In this document: piece by piece, positions 1 to 11,816 of the stretch
Layout: each line of letters begins with the position of its first letter
Position numbering within the stretch: the first letter of the stretch is position 1
From: Breviolum minutum Mf 1.05b.01
Lineage: Eukaryota; Sar; Dinophyceae; Suessiales; Symbiodiniaceae
Direction of reading: 5' to 3'
DNA: 64,000 nucleotides
Assembly: GCA_000507305.1 (NCBI GenBank)
Contig: DF239206.1
Location: 202,193 to 266,192, forward strand
Notes under the pieces: model-generated
Database searches by the model: none
What the model saw: only the letters and a program-made list of their open reading frames with translations
What the model was told of the DNA's origin: nothing
Position numbers and translations under genes: made by a program

Positions 1-460
1 TTGCTGGCCGCTCATCACATTTCCTGCCATCAGGATGCAGGAACCAACAGTCCGCTCGAGCACAGTCACGGCCATACCAGCAATGCGTCAGGTGACGTTT
101 GGTTGGATAGGCCTTCCGTTGGATGGATCGGCTGCGGCTGGTATTCCCAGCGCGATTTGGTGAACCAAACCTCTTCCGGCCACCTCGTGACTTGACATTC
201 TTGCTCTGAGATTCTCTCTCAGGAGAAAACTCTTCAACAGAAGCCTCTTTCTCAGAAGAAGGCTCCTTTTCAGGAGAAACCTTCTCAGGAGACGGCTCTC
301 TCTCAGGAGAAGAAGGCTCAGGAGAAGACTCCTCGGCAGATTGAACTGCTTCAACCTGCTCAGCCTCAGACTCCGAAGACATTGAGGTTTTCTCTGAGGC
401 TTGACATTCATCCTCCTTCTCCGGCATCTCTCCGGGAGAAGTGGGAGAGGCTTGGGTCAT
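1..460 (-). CDS. CCCH zinc-finger protein, partial (3' side runs off the window)
   Basis: Read on the minus strand from 460 to 1, an open frame begins with an ATG at 458-460 (MTQASPTSPGEMPEK). It runs through a long Ser/Glu/Pro region with repeated SPE and SSE units, then a basic Arg/Ser stretch, and ends in a zinc finger. The finger is CWYGRDC-ARAD-C-WFL-H, which fits the C-x5-C-x4-C-x3-H spacing of CCCH fingers that bind RNA. The frame is still open at base 1, so further fingers or the C-terminus lie outside. An in-frame stop about 24 bases above the ATG means that this is either the true start or an exon beginning just upstream. Conserved-looking exons at 490-955 in the same direction may belong to the same gene. 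The RNA-binding role follows from the CCCH family; the target and pathway are unknown. Confidence 0.75.
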   Translation of the reverse strand, partial: MTQASPTSPGEMPEKEDECQASEKTSMSSESEAEQVEAVQSAEESSPEPSSPEREPSPEKVSPEKEPSSEKEASVEEFSPERESQSKNVKSRGGRKRFGSPNRAGNTSRSRSIQRKAYPTKRHLTHCWYGRDCARADCWFLHPDGRKCDERPA

Positions 461-489
461 TGAATCAACAGCTTGTTGAGAGATTCAGC

Positions 490-955
490 ACTTCTTGCTT
501 GAACCAAATTGCAACTTCACGGATGCAAACATAAACGCAAGGATCCGCAAGGTCTAGTACAACACTGGACATGGCAAGTCGGACAACATGTTTCTTTGCA
601 ACTGTAGGAGAGAAATCTACATCAGTACAAATTGTCAAGGGAAACGTGGTGAGACGAACCTGGACACTGGACCTCATTTTTTCTAAATCAATTAGTTCGG
701 ATTCAGATCTTGAAGTCTTCCCAATCCTCTGCGCTCCTCTTTTTCTTGACCCATTTTCTCACACAATCTCCACGGCAAGCGCCCCGATTTCATTGGCACT
801 GTGTCCTTCCACAGGCACCATCAGGTCATATTTTGGAGCACATCCTGCAGTTTTCAAGTGGTGCCCTGGGAGGTAGCGAATCCATGAAGTTGTGTCCCCT
901 ATGGTCTCCTCCAACAACCCCCGAAACATTCGATAAAATGAGACTTTTGAAACCC
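490..955 (-). CDS. Probable upstream exons of the CCCH gene, function unknown
   Basis: Two minus-strand stretches read like coding exons. One runs from about 955 to 780 (WVSKVSFYRMFRGLLEETIG ... EIGALAVEI) and meets a GT donor at ATT|GTGTGAG. The other starts after CAG| at about 661 (VRLTTFPLTICTDVDFSP) and runs to about 490, with candidate GT donors near CCGTGAA|GTTG. Orientation and spacing suggest that both feed into the CCCH exon at 1-460, but I could not fix the phase of the joins. No family is recognised. Confidence 0.45.
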
Positions 956-2183
956 ATTCCACCTCACATTCCAACAAGTTCCCCATATTTTCGTCCTTAT
1001 CCTGCCGGTTGCAGGTCGCTCACTTTCTTGCGTAGGAGAGCGACAGCCTGTGTTTTTCAGCAGTGTTTGATTGGTCGATTTGTTACGGAGTTTCTTGGTG
1101 ACTCATTGGGTCGTTGCTTCGTTGATTGCTTATTCACTTTATCGCCAAGTTGGTTGCTTATGCTTAGTTGCTTCCTCCAGTTTCGTGGGAAATTCATGTT
1201 GTTCACAGTCGAAACGGCTTCAGATGACTCGATCCTAAAGTTGACTCAGCTCTTAAGCGAAGTCGCCTCACATCTGGAGTCATCTCGAAGCTCTGTAAGC
1301 CCTGCATGGCCATGCCTGCCTGGTACCTGTCCCAGTGCGAAAGCATAGAAAAGCCATAGTGAAAGCATACACAAATCGGCTCGAACTCTTGGGCACATGT
1401 GAAGTTCATTGTGATGCATATGATCAATCGCTACCCGTTGAGTGTGCATGCTCGAGGAATCGGAGAAGCAACAATGGATCCAACGAAGTGGCACATCATG
1501 CACACTGTCACTTAAGAAGACATCTGGGCTGCAAGAAAAAGCTGTCCATTCATGTCTTCGACCCATGTTTCATCCTCGGAGCAATCTGCAGAACCTCCAG
1601 TGACCTAGACCATTGCTACTTCAACCCAGTTGTGGCACTCATTCTGGTAGTCCGCAAAAGCCACGTTGCGTCCAGGAATGAGGCGCACCTTTGATTTTGA
1701 AGATTCTCATGGGGATCGTGCATCTACACCATTGTTGGCAGCCATGCTGTTGTTTTTCTCAGCGTTTCCACCCATTCGCACCTCCTGAAAACCTGGATAT
1801 TGTCGGAAGAGCATCGACAACATGGTGTCCGTGGCCTGACCAAAATGCTGTGGCACGAGTGTCTGGGAAGTTAAGACATGTGCAAAGCCTGTAGTTGATC
1901 AATTCCTATATATATACTATATATTACAGTTATATATATATATATTATATGTATTATAATACATGTTTCTCCTTTTCTTGGAGTCGAAAACACATGTGTG
2001 CATCATTTATGTTGCGCTCTATTGAAGATTGGTGGAAACCTCTGAGGGACATGTTGATTGTGTTTCGGCGTGGCATGTGCAAGCTCTATGAACCACAAGA
2101 ATTCCCAAGAGCTTCAGAAGAAAGCATTCATTCAATGCAGTATGAATCTACTTCGGCATTGCTACTAGAAATAACATTTAGAA
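956..2183. other. Mostly unassigned spacer or intron, one weak exon
   Basis: A minus-strand frame at about 1205-1345 (WDRYQAGMAMQGLQSFEMTP) has exon-like composition but no recognised family. Positions 1895-1975 are an AT dinucleotide-rich tract. Nothing else here can be supported as a gene on either strand. Confidence 0.3.
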
Positions 2184-2745
2184 TCATTTGGACTCGAGTC
2201 TGTTTCTTCCCAAATCGGCAAACCTGCAGTTGAATTTTTCCAGAAACAAAACACCATTTGCAGAAGAAAAAACCGAAACCACTGCATCCCACCACACCTC
2301 TGGAGGCAGATTTTCTACAAAGAGCGTGCGGTTGGGCCTAAAACCCCAATGGCAAACTTCAACAAATTTCAACGATGCCCCGGTGATCAAAACGGGTGTT
2401 TCATCCAATGCCAAGCTCCACACTCCGCCGGCTTTCCGGAGGATGAAGCCTCAATTTCTGGTGGGTTTTTTTTGTGGAACAAAAATCCAGGATATACTGA
2501 AAACAGAGTGAGCTACCCCAAAAGAAAAATCCATGCCAAAATTCTTCATGGTTGATTGGAAACCACTCGAATCATATTGGATTTCAAACCCCCCTTCATT
2601 TTGAGAAGGACCCAATATAACATGCACTGCATCACTGATTTCTACTGTCAAATGCGCATCTCCACCTCTAACGGCTGAGACCTCCCACAGTCTTTGTTTG
2701 TGTCTGATTTGGATTCCAGCCAATGCGATCCTACCAATGCAGGGC
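2184..2745 (-). CDS. Two exons of an unidentified gene
   Basis: The minus strand carries two good coding-type stretches. One spans about 2745-2560 (GIQIRHKQRLWEVSAVRGGD ... PSQNEGGFEIQ). The other spans about 2440-2190 (WSLALDETPVLITGASLKFV ... LFVENLPPEVWWDAVVSVFS). Both have balanced composition and lack the low-complexity bias of the flanks. They are close enough to be neighbouring exons of one gene. I recognise no domain, and the start and stop are not resolved. Confidence 0.45.
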
Positions 2746-4326
2746 GGAATTGCGTGTTCTCGAGACTTTGGAAAGCAACAAAAGGATGTGCAGATATCTA
2801 TTCAAGCAACTATGTAATGTATGTATGTCGTGCGTAATTATACATGCTAAGTTATATTTGTCATAATCACATATTATACTGTATATTCAGATATTATATA
2901 CTGTATATTCAAATATATATGTATATAATGAATATATGTGGTGTTTCATGTCTTGTATCATTGTGTGATACCTGAAACATTCATTCAAAACACTCTATCA
3001 CTTGACAAATGTGTGCCCCATGAAGAGCATGTGATGGCTGCATGCTCCACCATGGTCTGCAAATCATCTGTTGGGATACTAGAAACGTCAGACTTGGATC
3101 CTGCTGATATTTCTTCTGAGACGCTTACCTCTAACAGTGAAATGTAGCAGCTAGGTGACGTAGTGTTGGTATGTACATGTATGTACGATACAGAAAGTAT
3201 ACCAGCTGAGAAAAGACTCTCAACAGGTGCAGGATTTCAGCTATCAACACTGGGACGCCTTTTCCAACACACAAACACCCCCACTGCCGCAGCATAGCGT
3301 CACTTTTCACGTCAAGCGTCAGCGGTCTCAACCCATGTCGTGAAGTGCTGACTGACGTCCGCGTGAATCATGGTGTTTTTCATCTTGGACAAGGCTAAAA
3401 AAGATGGTGAATGTCAATTCATTGGTTAATTGTCAAGTTGTGTCAAGCTTTACTCATTTCTCCAAACTTCCTGACAGCTTTGACACTTTCAATCCCCAAT
3501 TTGGCCAGTCCGGGTGCACCCCTCATGATGATGCAGGTAACAACCAGGACTCTGCTGGAATATCATCTCCCCAAATAGAAGGAGCTGGAGGAGCTTTGCG
3601 GCTCCTGGTGTTGGAAGTGGAGCATAATCTCTCTAAACCGCCACAGTCTCATGGACTTGTGATTGTGGAAGCATCTTGCAAGTTGAGTGTAAAAACACAA
3701 CAAGGATATGATATATACTTCCACCAGAAGTGGCTGCCAAAAAAAAACATCTAGATCGTCGTTCAAAGATTTTTGTACCTCAAACATCACACAACGACAA
3801 CCAGAAACACCGGTGTCCTTTTTTCTGGTCGCGCGACACTGGTGTCAGCACCACCCTGGAAGTTGCCAGCAGCCATACGGCCACCTTCCACCTGGTGAGC
3901 AATGAAAAAGGGCCCCGAGTTGGTTGTTCAGGGTATATAGGGGGATCAAAACTACACGGCTAATATAGGGCTTATAGTAAACCATTATAAGGATCCCTAT
4001 TAAACAACCAGGATTCAATGGAAAGTAAGAGGGTTTTTTGCGTGGCTCAGGTGAATGTCACAACAAAGTTTAATGAGCACCAGAAACATCTTTGAATCTT
4101 TGAACTTTGAATCTCCTCATCTGGCATGGTGATTTATAGATAATACTGTTGATGCCTGAAATCCTACACCGGGATGTCACAAAAACATCTATTGCTTGGA
4201 CAAACCAACCACCAATTGGTGCAGGACAAACCAGCCATTGCCATCAACCACCAGGTGCAGTCACTGTTGCTGACCGCACCTCGTCCTCCCTCCATAGGTG
4301 TCCACAAGCAGTACATCGAATAGTGA
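2746..4326. other. AT-rich spacer or intron with weak exon signals
   Basis: A tract rich in ATAT and TGTATA lies at 2815-2940. A short minus-strand frame at about 3440-3535 (IIMRGAPGLAKLGIESVKAV) could be a terminal exon but has no recognised family. The remainder shows no convincing coding signal on either strand. Confidence 0.3.
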
Positions 4327-4740
4327 TCACTGGCTCCTGATGGCTCCCAACGAAAAACTCTGAGTCATTTGAAAAGACTTCACCCCTTGGGTCCCGTTCA
4401 GAATCAACGTCACACCCACCTGATTGTTGTCATCATGGCTGTGAAAGCCTTTGAACGACTGGATATAAACCTGCCAGCTGACAGAACTTGTGACTGGCAA
4501 CACACATCCAGTGGAAAAGTGAAGAATCGTTGCATCGAAATCTGAGAGGAAGCACAAGTTCTCACTTTACCCATGTTGTCTCATGAAATCAACTTCCTGC
4601 CAGGTTTGAGACACCCACGCATTTGTCGCAGTCGCATCGAGGACAAGCGAAGTTGTCGGAAGGAGTCCAATGTGCCTCAATAACTTGTTGAGCTGCTGAA
4701 CCCGAATTCCCCCCACAAATTATACCAGCATAGACCCCCG
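4327..4740 (-). CDS. Exon pair of an unidentified gene, with a Cys-rich segment
   Basis: A minus-strand stretch at about 4735-4592 ends in a Cys/Asp-rich run (FACPRCDCDKCVGVSNLAG). A second, at about 4530-4330, reads VLPVTSSVSWQVYIQSFKGF ... GVTLILNGTQGVKSF. The four closely spaced cysteines could bind metal, but the pattern does not match a family I can name. The two exons follow each other in the expected direction. Boundaries are not fixed. Confidence 0.35.
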
Positions 4741-4877
4741 ATAGCAAAAACCCAATTTTTTTCATCAATGTAGAGAACAGTGCCACGTCTGCAAGAAGCT
4801 CAAGGCAGCTTTTCTGGATGCTTTTTCTGGATGCCATTGCTGTGTAAGGTGCCATGGGCACCCTGCAATGGAACGTC

Positions 4878-5091
4878 CACTCCCCCAAAGTTGGTCGTCA
4901 CCCTCCTCTTCCCCCACCATAGCACTCTACAATGGCACCCTGCAATGGCACCCAGCAATGGCACCATGTCCACTCCCCCAAAGTTGGTCGTCACCCTTCT
5001 GCCCAGCCATAGCACACTACTCCCCTCCCCCACCATAGCACACTACAATGGCACCCAGCAATGGCACCATGTCCACTCCCCCAAAGTTGGT
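4878..5091. repeat. Tandem repeat, units of about 93-103 bp, ending at an N
   Basis: Two and a fraction copies of a unit that begins CACTCCCCCAAAGTTGGTC start at 4878, 4971 and 5074. Inside each unit the shorter motif CAATGGCACC recurs. The third copy stops at the single N at 5092, so the array is probably collapsed in the assembly. Confidence 0.85.
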
Positions 5092-5219
5092 NAAAAAACA
5101 TCAAAAAAACAGGATGAAACTCAGTTGTAAACGCCACTTGAGTCCAAAAGTGGCAAGTGCCATTGGGACAAGGCACAGATTCCTCGGCTGTGATGCCTAA
5201 GGCTTCCTGGAGGCTCTCC

Positions 5220-5950
5220 TCAAGGCAGGAATTGGTGCTTCTCAGTGCTACCATTTCCCTTTAACGGAAAGCAAACGTCTTCTGATGACTGAAAATGTGT
5301 CAAGATATCTACACCCACCAAATGATTGATACAAATCATCCATCCTGCCACATGTGTTATCTCCTGCCGAAATTGCTGCAGTTCATTCTTCTGCGCTTCC
5401 GCCATCAGCGCCTGAAAAAGCGTTTTGCCACCGTGATCTCCGGTGAACACCAAGAAGATGCCCCTCCATACACCTAAAACCACCAACTAGAGACTACTGG
5501 AGCTGCCCAGAGTATCTTCTTTGGGTGGGGGGGAGACCAAAGACATCCCTTGTTGTACGTTAAGTTTCGTGCAGGACAGGGGTGACCCATAGTTGCAGCC
5601 TTCTGGAAAACTTTGCGGAAAGCTAGCCCCTCCACTGATGACGAGCGTAGAAAACAAATATTCCATCCAACAATCGATCTCCAAGAAAAGACATTGAACA
5701 AAACTCCTTCACCCAACCCCATCTGGATCCCCGTCTCCTCATCACCCATGGAAGCCAGTTGCTCAGCCTGCGGACATCATATTACCTTAAGACCTTGCCA
5801 GAAAAGGCAGCAAACCTCGCCATTAAAGCAGAACTTTCCAGCCTGAAGCTCGCCACTTCTCAATTTCTCTGCCAAGACGCTATTGCGCCGCAGATGCGTG
5901 CCTCATCACAACAGATCCAAATCCAAGGTCGCTTTTTCAGCTGCTGTGGC
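5220..5950 (-). CDS. Three exons of an unidentified gene
   Basis: In minus-strand order, an exon at about 5897-5782 starts after GATGAG| (THLRRNSVLAEKLRSGELQA) and ends at AAG|GTAATA. A second lies at about 5690-5510 (LFSTLVISGGASFPQSFPEG). A third lies at about 5450-5340 (GGKTLFQALMAEAQKNELQQ ... ITHVAG). All three have ordinary amino-acid composition. I do not recognise the protein, and the order of the joins is inferred from position only. Confidence 0.45.
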
Positions 5951-6469
5951 GCTGGTGCAAAGAAATGAGCGCCAGACATAAACGCTTGTACTGAAACTTG
6001 TAGACCTGACAGCTATTGCTAGCTATCAAAAGGGAAAGTTGAAGTTCTGTCAATCGGATTGGTGGAAAAATGAACGGAAACCCGGCAGGATCGATCGTTT
6101 TCTGGGCTATCTTTTGTGACCCTTTCTATCCTTTCTAAATGGATTGACTGGAAGTCTGTTCCCAACCAAATCCTCCAGAACCGATCAACCAAGTCAGGTT
6201 TTTTTTTGAAACGTCTTCAGCACCACTATACATAGCTCCAGAGCTCCTGCCTTGTACTGTTCGCTGCCCTCAAGCGATTCACCTAACAAAGGTCTTACCA
6301 AAAAGCTTCACTAAGATGTATACTATTTTCGAGCTTGCATCACTAGAGCACGGCACATCTATTTGGGTTTTGTTTCTTACACTTGATACTCTTCCATAGT
6401 TGTGTGATAATGTATCGGTCAGTGGAAATGCCTTTATGATCCTTTATACACATCCACAATCATCACTTT

Positions 6470-6640
6470 ACCGGCCTTTGGGGCAAGCCACTTTCAGCAT
6501 GCCACGTTCAATCCTCAGCACCGGATCTACAATCGCTACATTTGGTAGAAACGATAAGACGTTTTGGCCGCGCCTTCTGCAGCCAAGATACTCTTCAGCA
6601 AGCCGCTTTCCAAGCCCTGACTTCTTGTCAAAGCCCTGAA
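6470..6640 (-). CDS. C-terminal exon of an unidentified gene
   Basis: After an acceptor at GATTCAG|, the minus strand reads GFDKKSGLGKRLAEEYLGCR ... ERGMLKVACPKGR and then a stop near 6472. It is basic and well formed but matches no family that I can name. Confidence 0.45.
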
Positions 6641-7213
6641 TCACCACCTTGGCACAAAAAAAATGTTGGCTTCACCAATGGAAATCTCAGCGGTTTAAGG
6701 GACAGCGGATGAAAATGGGCGTAGACATTATCTTTGCTACAACATGTATGTATGTAAAATTGTATCGGAAAAAAGGACCATCACCATGATCTGCACAAAT
6801 TGTGATGTGCTGTTTAGTGGAATAATATAATGCCATACAATATATACAATTTCAGATTATGTAGTATTGAATGGCTTGGTAAAACACATATACCAAAATA
6901 TGACATAGTACTGATAGTGATAGTATGTAGATAATTATATTGTATATACAATGATAATTTGTCTATGAAAAGACGTGTTGCAACATGTCAGCCAGGGTTA
7001 TTCCCCAATCTGCCCAGCACAACTCCTGTCAAACCGAAGAATTCACAACGTTGGACCGCCAATCATTGACTTATGTTGGGAGTCATGTGGTGCCAAATTG
7101 CCCCAACAATCGCAAAAGAGAAGCTGCTGTAACTATAGGCTCATGCACCCTCCACTAATCAGAACAAGTACTGTACCTGCCGCTTTTCAGCATCTTTCTG
7201 TTGCCTGGCCACA

Positions 7214-9112
7214 TCAGAAAGAACATCCCGTGCGAATGCCTGCGGCCTGTTTGATTGAAAAAATAGGAGCGAATGGCCCCACATTGAAGATCCATTTCCG
7301 GCAGAGAGGGAGAGTCAAAAAGTGACGACATAGCATGATGCCATGCTTAGCTGGACACTGCAATGCGCTGGACACACAGAATACGAAATTCCGTAACGCC
7401 GTCCCCCACCACATGAGTTGAAATGTGATAGGAAAATGACTCAGACACTTTGGAAGCCGTGAATTTAGTATGGCTTTTAGTGCCGGCCCTGCCTCTCAGC
7501 TGCCTTTTCCGTTGCAGTTTTTGCACCTGAACCAACTCAGGGGTACATCGTGGGGTGCCTTAAAGATCGAAGGCAACCTTTTAAGGAAAAGCCCTGCACA
7601 TCTGCAAACTTTGATTTACATGTGCGTTTCTATACATGCTGATGTACTTATACTTACTTAGTTACTTATCCATAATCTTGCGAAAAAATCTATAACATAT
7701 ATATTATATGCAGATATTCACAGATCTATACCTGACAATCCTCCCGGACAAAACGTCCATTTTAGCAGATTTGAAAATCACAAAATCTCGGGTAGCGCCT
7801 CGGGGCTTCATGGCCCCTTCTCCGCCCTGCAGGGTCTGGACGTACTCTGTTTTTCGTTTCTAGAATTAACCCTGATAGGTCCCTCCACATCTCCTTTCCT
7901 TCATGATATTGCCCGGTACCTAGACTCTTAGATCTTTTCCTCTCCCAGTTACAGACTTTCACCAAAAACACCTACGAAAACATGTGACTGATTTCACAAA
8001 ACTACTTTCCAAATGATTCATTGCCAGGAAGCATGTTCTCCAGAAAATCACATCCTACATCGACGTGTTTCCTTGAATGTGTAGTGTAAAAAGTACAAAT
8101 CAACTGACTTTTCCAGCTCTGAGATAGCTCGAAATATCCATCCACACCTTCCTTTGAAGCGCAAAGACTCACTTCTCTATGCAGGACCATCGGAGTGATG
8201 CTGTTTCAATCACATGTGATGCTTGAAATGTCAGCTTGTGATATGACTGCGAGGTGCCAAAAGGGCTTGCAGAAAAAAAAGGTGTTACTGTTACTGGTTA
8301 GATGACTATGCTGCGAAATCAAGTGCTTGCGAGAAAATGTTTTTCCATCCAGCCAAGTTCCTGAGCTACTTGAAGTTGACTTTCCACTGCTTGAAAACTC
8401 ACCGAATTCGTGGCACAAAATTTTGTTGTGCAAATTTCTGGCTTCTTCATTGGCTAATGCCTGTTTACAAGCTGAGCCCCAAAGCGCTGGACCCCACAAG
8501 GCCCAGATCAATGCATCATTCCACGTCCAGGCTTGCTATTTGTTACAGGTGTGTATACTAATAGTTTCGCCAACATCAGCAAAATGAACTATGATAGTGC
8601 CACTCATGTACTGTATGATTTGGCATTTGCACCTAGAAAGCTGCAACAATAAATACATGAAGAGGTATTTGACAGAGAAAAACATCAAAAATAGCATGGT
8701 AAGTCCTGTGCAAACCTGGCATCACATATCCAACTGGCCAGGTCCTGAATGCTTTTCTGTGAGGCCGCAGGTGCTGCAGGCGTTGAGACCTTGGAAGAAA
8801 CAACTTCCCCAAGGCTCAGAAGTTGTCACCAAAATCCCAAATCACCAACAAAACGGGGAAAATAAATGGTGGTTCTGAAAGAAAAACAACCATATATCAT
8901 ATTGACTTTGGGTATATATAATTGGGTAATAGTACTTTACCGGTGACTAAAACCACCAGCCAAATCTCAAATCTGCCAAACATATCAAAACAATACGATT
9001 CAACACATCCCATGGGGTTGGACGCGGGCCACGTCTCTAGGTGTCCGGACGGTCTTGATTTCAGGTGGCCTTTGAGGAATCGGAACAACTGGGATGTCAA
9101 ACAGAACTGCAA
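7214..9112 (-). CDS. Scattered exon-like segments, function unknown
   Basis: Minus-strand segments with coding character lie at about 9112-8930 (QLFRFLKGHLKSRPSGHLET), 8511-8330 (GPALWGSACKQALANEEARN), 8190-8005 (LHREVSLCASKEGVDGYFEL), 7970-7770 (VKVCNWERKRSKSLGTGQYH) and 7527-7370 (VQKLQRKRQLRGRAGTKSHT). They are separated by AT-rich intron-like DNA. They may be one gene or two. None shows a recognised domain, and I could not verify phases. Confidence 0.35.
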
Positions 9113-9669
9113 AACATTTGAAAATATGCCGATAGTTTTTTCTCTTTAAAATCTTTAAAAACAAAATACATATACATATATATATATATACATATATCAA
9201 AGTTGAGTCAATCTGGGCTAAGAACTCTCCTGAAGCTCTTTGATTTGAGAAGCACTGTGTTCCGAAGTTGCGAGAATTTCCCCCCAAATCACATCAGCCA
9301 ATGAGGTTGGATAGTCGGTGAAGATTGCTGATAAAGCCTATCCAAAGAGACCTGAAAAGATGGAAACTATGGAACACAACAATTTTTCCGTTGATTCATC
9401 GGTTGGTTTGCTTCGAAAACACAACTATCGAAACCTCCACCCAACTTGAACCAGGGACGATTCGGCTCAGAATGATTGACACCAAAAATTGATGCTAGAA
9501 ATTACTAAAGATTAACAAAGTAATAAATCACAAAAATGCTTGGAACTTTGGCAGCAACTTCTTCTTTTTTTGTTCGGTGGAAAATCTGACCATTATTAGC
9601 TGAATTCCTGGGTGACTTGCACGACCCACCTTGTGTTTTATGATTATAGCCTGCCATGGATTCCTTTTC
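9113..9669. other. Spacer upstream of nothing assignable
   Basis: An AT dinucleotide tract lies at 9165-9200. The rest shows no coding or RNA signal that I can support. It lies just past the 3' end of the FNIP-repeat gene, so it may include that gene's 3' untranslated region. Confidence 0.3.
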
Positions 9670-10833
9670 TCACTCCATTACACTGATCATGGTCCCATCC
9701 ATTGAAAGACGTCGAAGACTGGGAAGTGAGGCGGCCTGCTCGAAACCATCACAGGCCTTGCGGACTGCCAAGCTCTCCAGAGTGCTGGGGAAGCTCACCC
9801 GTTCAAGGCTCTGATTAAAATGTCTGCTAAACGTCAAGGTCCTCAGGCTGCTTGGCAATGTTACTCCCTCCAGGCTCTGGTTGAACATATCGCCAAAAGT
9901 CAGGTTCTCCAAGCTGCTTGGCAATATCAGTCCCTTCAAGTTCTGGTTGAACAAATCGCCACGCGTCAAGGTCCTTAGGATACTTGGCAAGGTCACTCTC
10001 TCCAAGCTCTGGTTGAATCGTCTGCCAAGAGTCAGGTTCTGCAGGCTGCTTGGCAAGGTCACTCCCTCCAAGCTCTGGTTGAACTCTTCGCCAAAAGTCA
10101 GGCTCTGCAGGCTGGTTGGAAGGTCACTCCCTCCAAGCTCTGGTTGAATGGGTCCAAATGTCAAGTTCTGCAGGCTGCTTGGCAAGGTCACTCCCACCAA
10201 GCTCTGGTTGAACAAATCGCCAAACGTCAAGGTCCTCAGGCTACTTGGCAAGGTCACTCTCTCCAAGCTCTGGTTGAAACGTCTGCTTAACGTCAAGTTC
10301 TGCAGGCTGCTTGGCAAGGTCACTCCCTCCAAGCTCTGGTTGAATTCAGATCCAAACTTTAAGTTCTGCAGGCTGCTTGGCAAGGTGATTCGGGACAAAT
10401 CCCACTTACAACGTGCAGGCTGCTGCAGGATCAGGCTCCGAAGACTTTTTGGGAGATAAAACAAGAATTCACCAACTGTTTGTACTCCCAGACTGGTCAC
10501 CCCTTCCAGCGCAAACTGTCCTTCTTTTGTAGGAAATCCTTTAACAAAGCACCATGCAAGAAACAAATTAGTTGGCACATATGTACAGGACAGTGTGGCA
10601 GTTTTGTCAATACCTTGCTGTTCTAAGGTTTGCCCAAGCATCAGCTTTTCACGCAGGTGATGCAACACAACCTTAGCACCTGCTCTTCCAGGAAGTTCCA
10701 TTGAAACCATCTGTCGCACTTCGCGTCCAAGCATTGACTTTTCAACCTTCAAGGTGATTCCTTCACCCGTCAAAGACAGCACCTGAATTTCTATCGTTTC
10801 AGCCGCATTGGCCATGAAATCCAAATGGCTCAA
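9670..10833 (-). CDS. Ubiquitin-like / FNIP-repeat protein, intronless
   Basis: A single 387-residue frame. Residues about 12-90 look like a ubiquitin-like fold (IEIQVLSLTGEGITLKVEKS ... LREKLMLGQTLEQQGIDKTA), with the typical strand, strand, helix and LR-x-x-LxxGQTLEQQGI ending. Residues about 140-365 are roughly ten FNIP-type repeats of 22-23 residues. Their consensus is LPSSLQNLTFGxxFNQSLEGVT, with variants RRFNQSLERVT and GDLFNQSL. FNIP repeats are leucine-rich-repeat-like solenoids known from amoebae and common in dinoflagellates; they probably bind proteins. One repeat (bases 10110-10158) is read in a shifted frame because two small deletions compensate each other. The gene has no intron, unlike its neighbours, which could reflect retroposition. 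The start ATG at 10833 precedes the ubiquitin-like part directly. Confidence 0.85.
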   Translation of the reverse strand: MSHLDFMANAAETIEIQVLSLTGEGITLKVEKSMLGREVRQMVSMELPGRAGAKVVLHHLREKLMLGQTLEQQGIDKTATLSCTYVPTNLFLAWCFVKGFPTKEGQFALEGVTSLGVQTVGEFLFYLPKSLRSLILQQPARCKWDLSRITLPSSLQNLKFGSEFNQSLEGVTLPSSLQNLTLSRRFNQSLERVTLPSSLRTLTFGDLFNQSLVGVTLPSSLQNLTFGPIQPELGGSDLPTSLQSLTFGEEFNQSLEGVTLPSSLQNLTLGRRFNQSLERVTLPSILRTLTRGDLFNQNLKGLILPSSLENLTFGDMFNQSLEGVTLPSSLRTLTFSRHFNQSLERVSFPSTLESLAVRKACDGFEQAASLPSLRRLSMDGTMISVME

Positions 10834-11600
10834 ATCTAAATTGCACAGGGAGCGGAACTTTGCAACTCAACCAATGCTTCAAATATCTTCAAATTGTCTA
10901 TAAACCACTTCGAAATTAGATGGTGTCCTCCCATGCGTGACTTTTTTCTTTTGAAGGCTTGTATAATTTCCCGTTCACATCCAGTTCATGTAGCATTGCA
11001 AGAGTTTTACTTCAACCTTCCCTGCAATCACCATCAAACCTGCACTACAAAAGTGTTCAAGTGGTGCCCTTGGCACCCCAACGCATGAGCAACGTTGGTG
11101 GCCTTTTTCCTCAAGTCCTGAAATCATTGGCTGATATGGCGAGGTTGCACCCGTGGTAAAGGTTGATGGGCATAGTAGTCGGTAGTTGATGGCTTTTTTA
11201 TGTATTTTTCTTGCACTCTTTCAAAACATACAATCCACCTGTTCAGGGAATCTACCAGAACCATTGAAGCTTAGAATTTCGCCTCTTAACCCTCGAATCG
11301 CCCAACACCGTGTCCCTTCACAGCAGTCTCTCCTCACGCTTCACAATTTTCTTGGGTCGCTCCACATACGTCCCATCTGCCTAACATGGAACAATGGCAC
11401 CGGCGCACCCGATATGCCATGCTGTTACGGTCCATGGTTGACAATCAGCAGTCCAGTCATGCAAAATCCATCAATTTGTCGAAATCCACCAAGCCTTTGC
11501 CACCACATCGGATTTACTCTTTGCATACGCAATGCCTTGGTAGGGCCACCAACAACCCACTGCTATTCTTTGAACAAGCTGCTACTTTAGCTCACAGTCT
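10834..11600. other. Spacer, no supported gene
   Basis: No family, exon chain or RNA is recognisable on either strand. It may hold the 5' leader of the FNIP gene and the 3' end of the RRM gene upstream. Confidence 0.3.
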
Positions 11601-11816
11601 AGACTGAGCTCGCTGGCGCATTGGCTTATTGTAGAAGGGGAACCCCTGCAAGGACTTCAGCGAATTGGTCGCAGCTGACACCTGCCACGCGTCGACCAAG
11701 TTTCTTCAGGGCATCTCCCTTAGCAACTGAGGAATATGAGTGGCCAAAGAAAGACTGCATTCCAGGATTCGCCTAACCAGCAATCTTAACTCCCGACCCT
11801 GTGCGGGTTTGAGTGC

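Noticed and set aside
9881..10459. Plus-strand open frames of 88 and 103 codons
   Set aside because: They are antisense shadows of the FNIP repeats on the minus strand.
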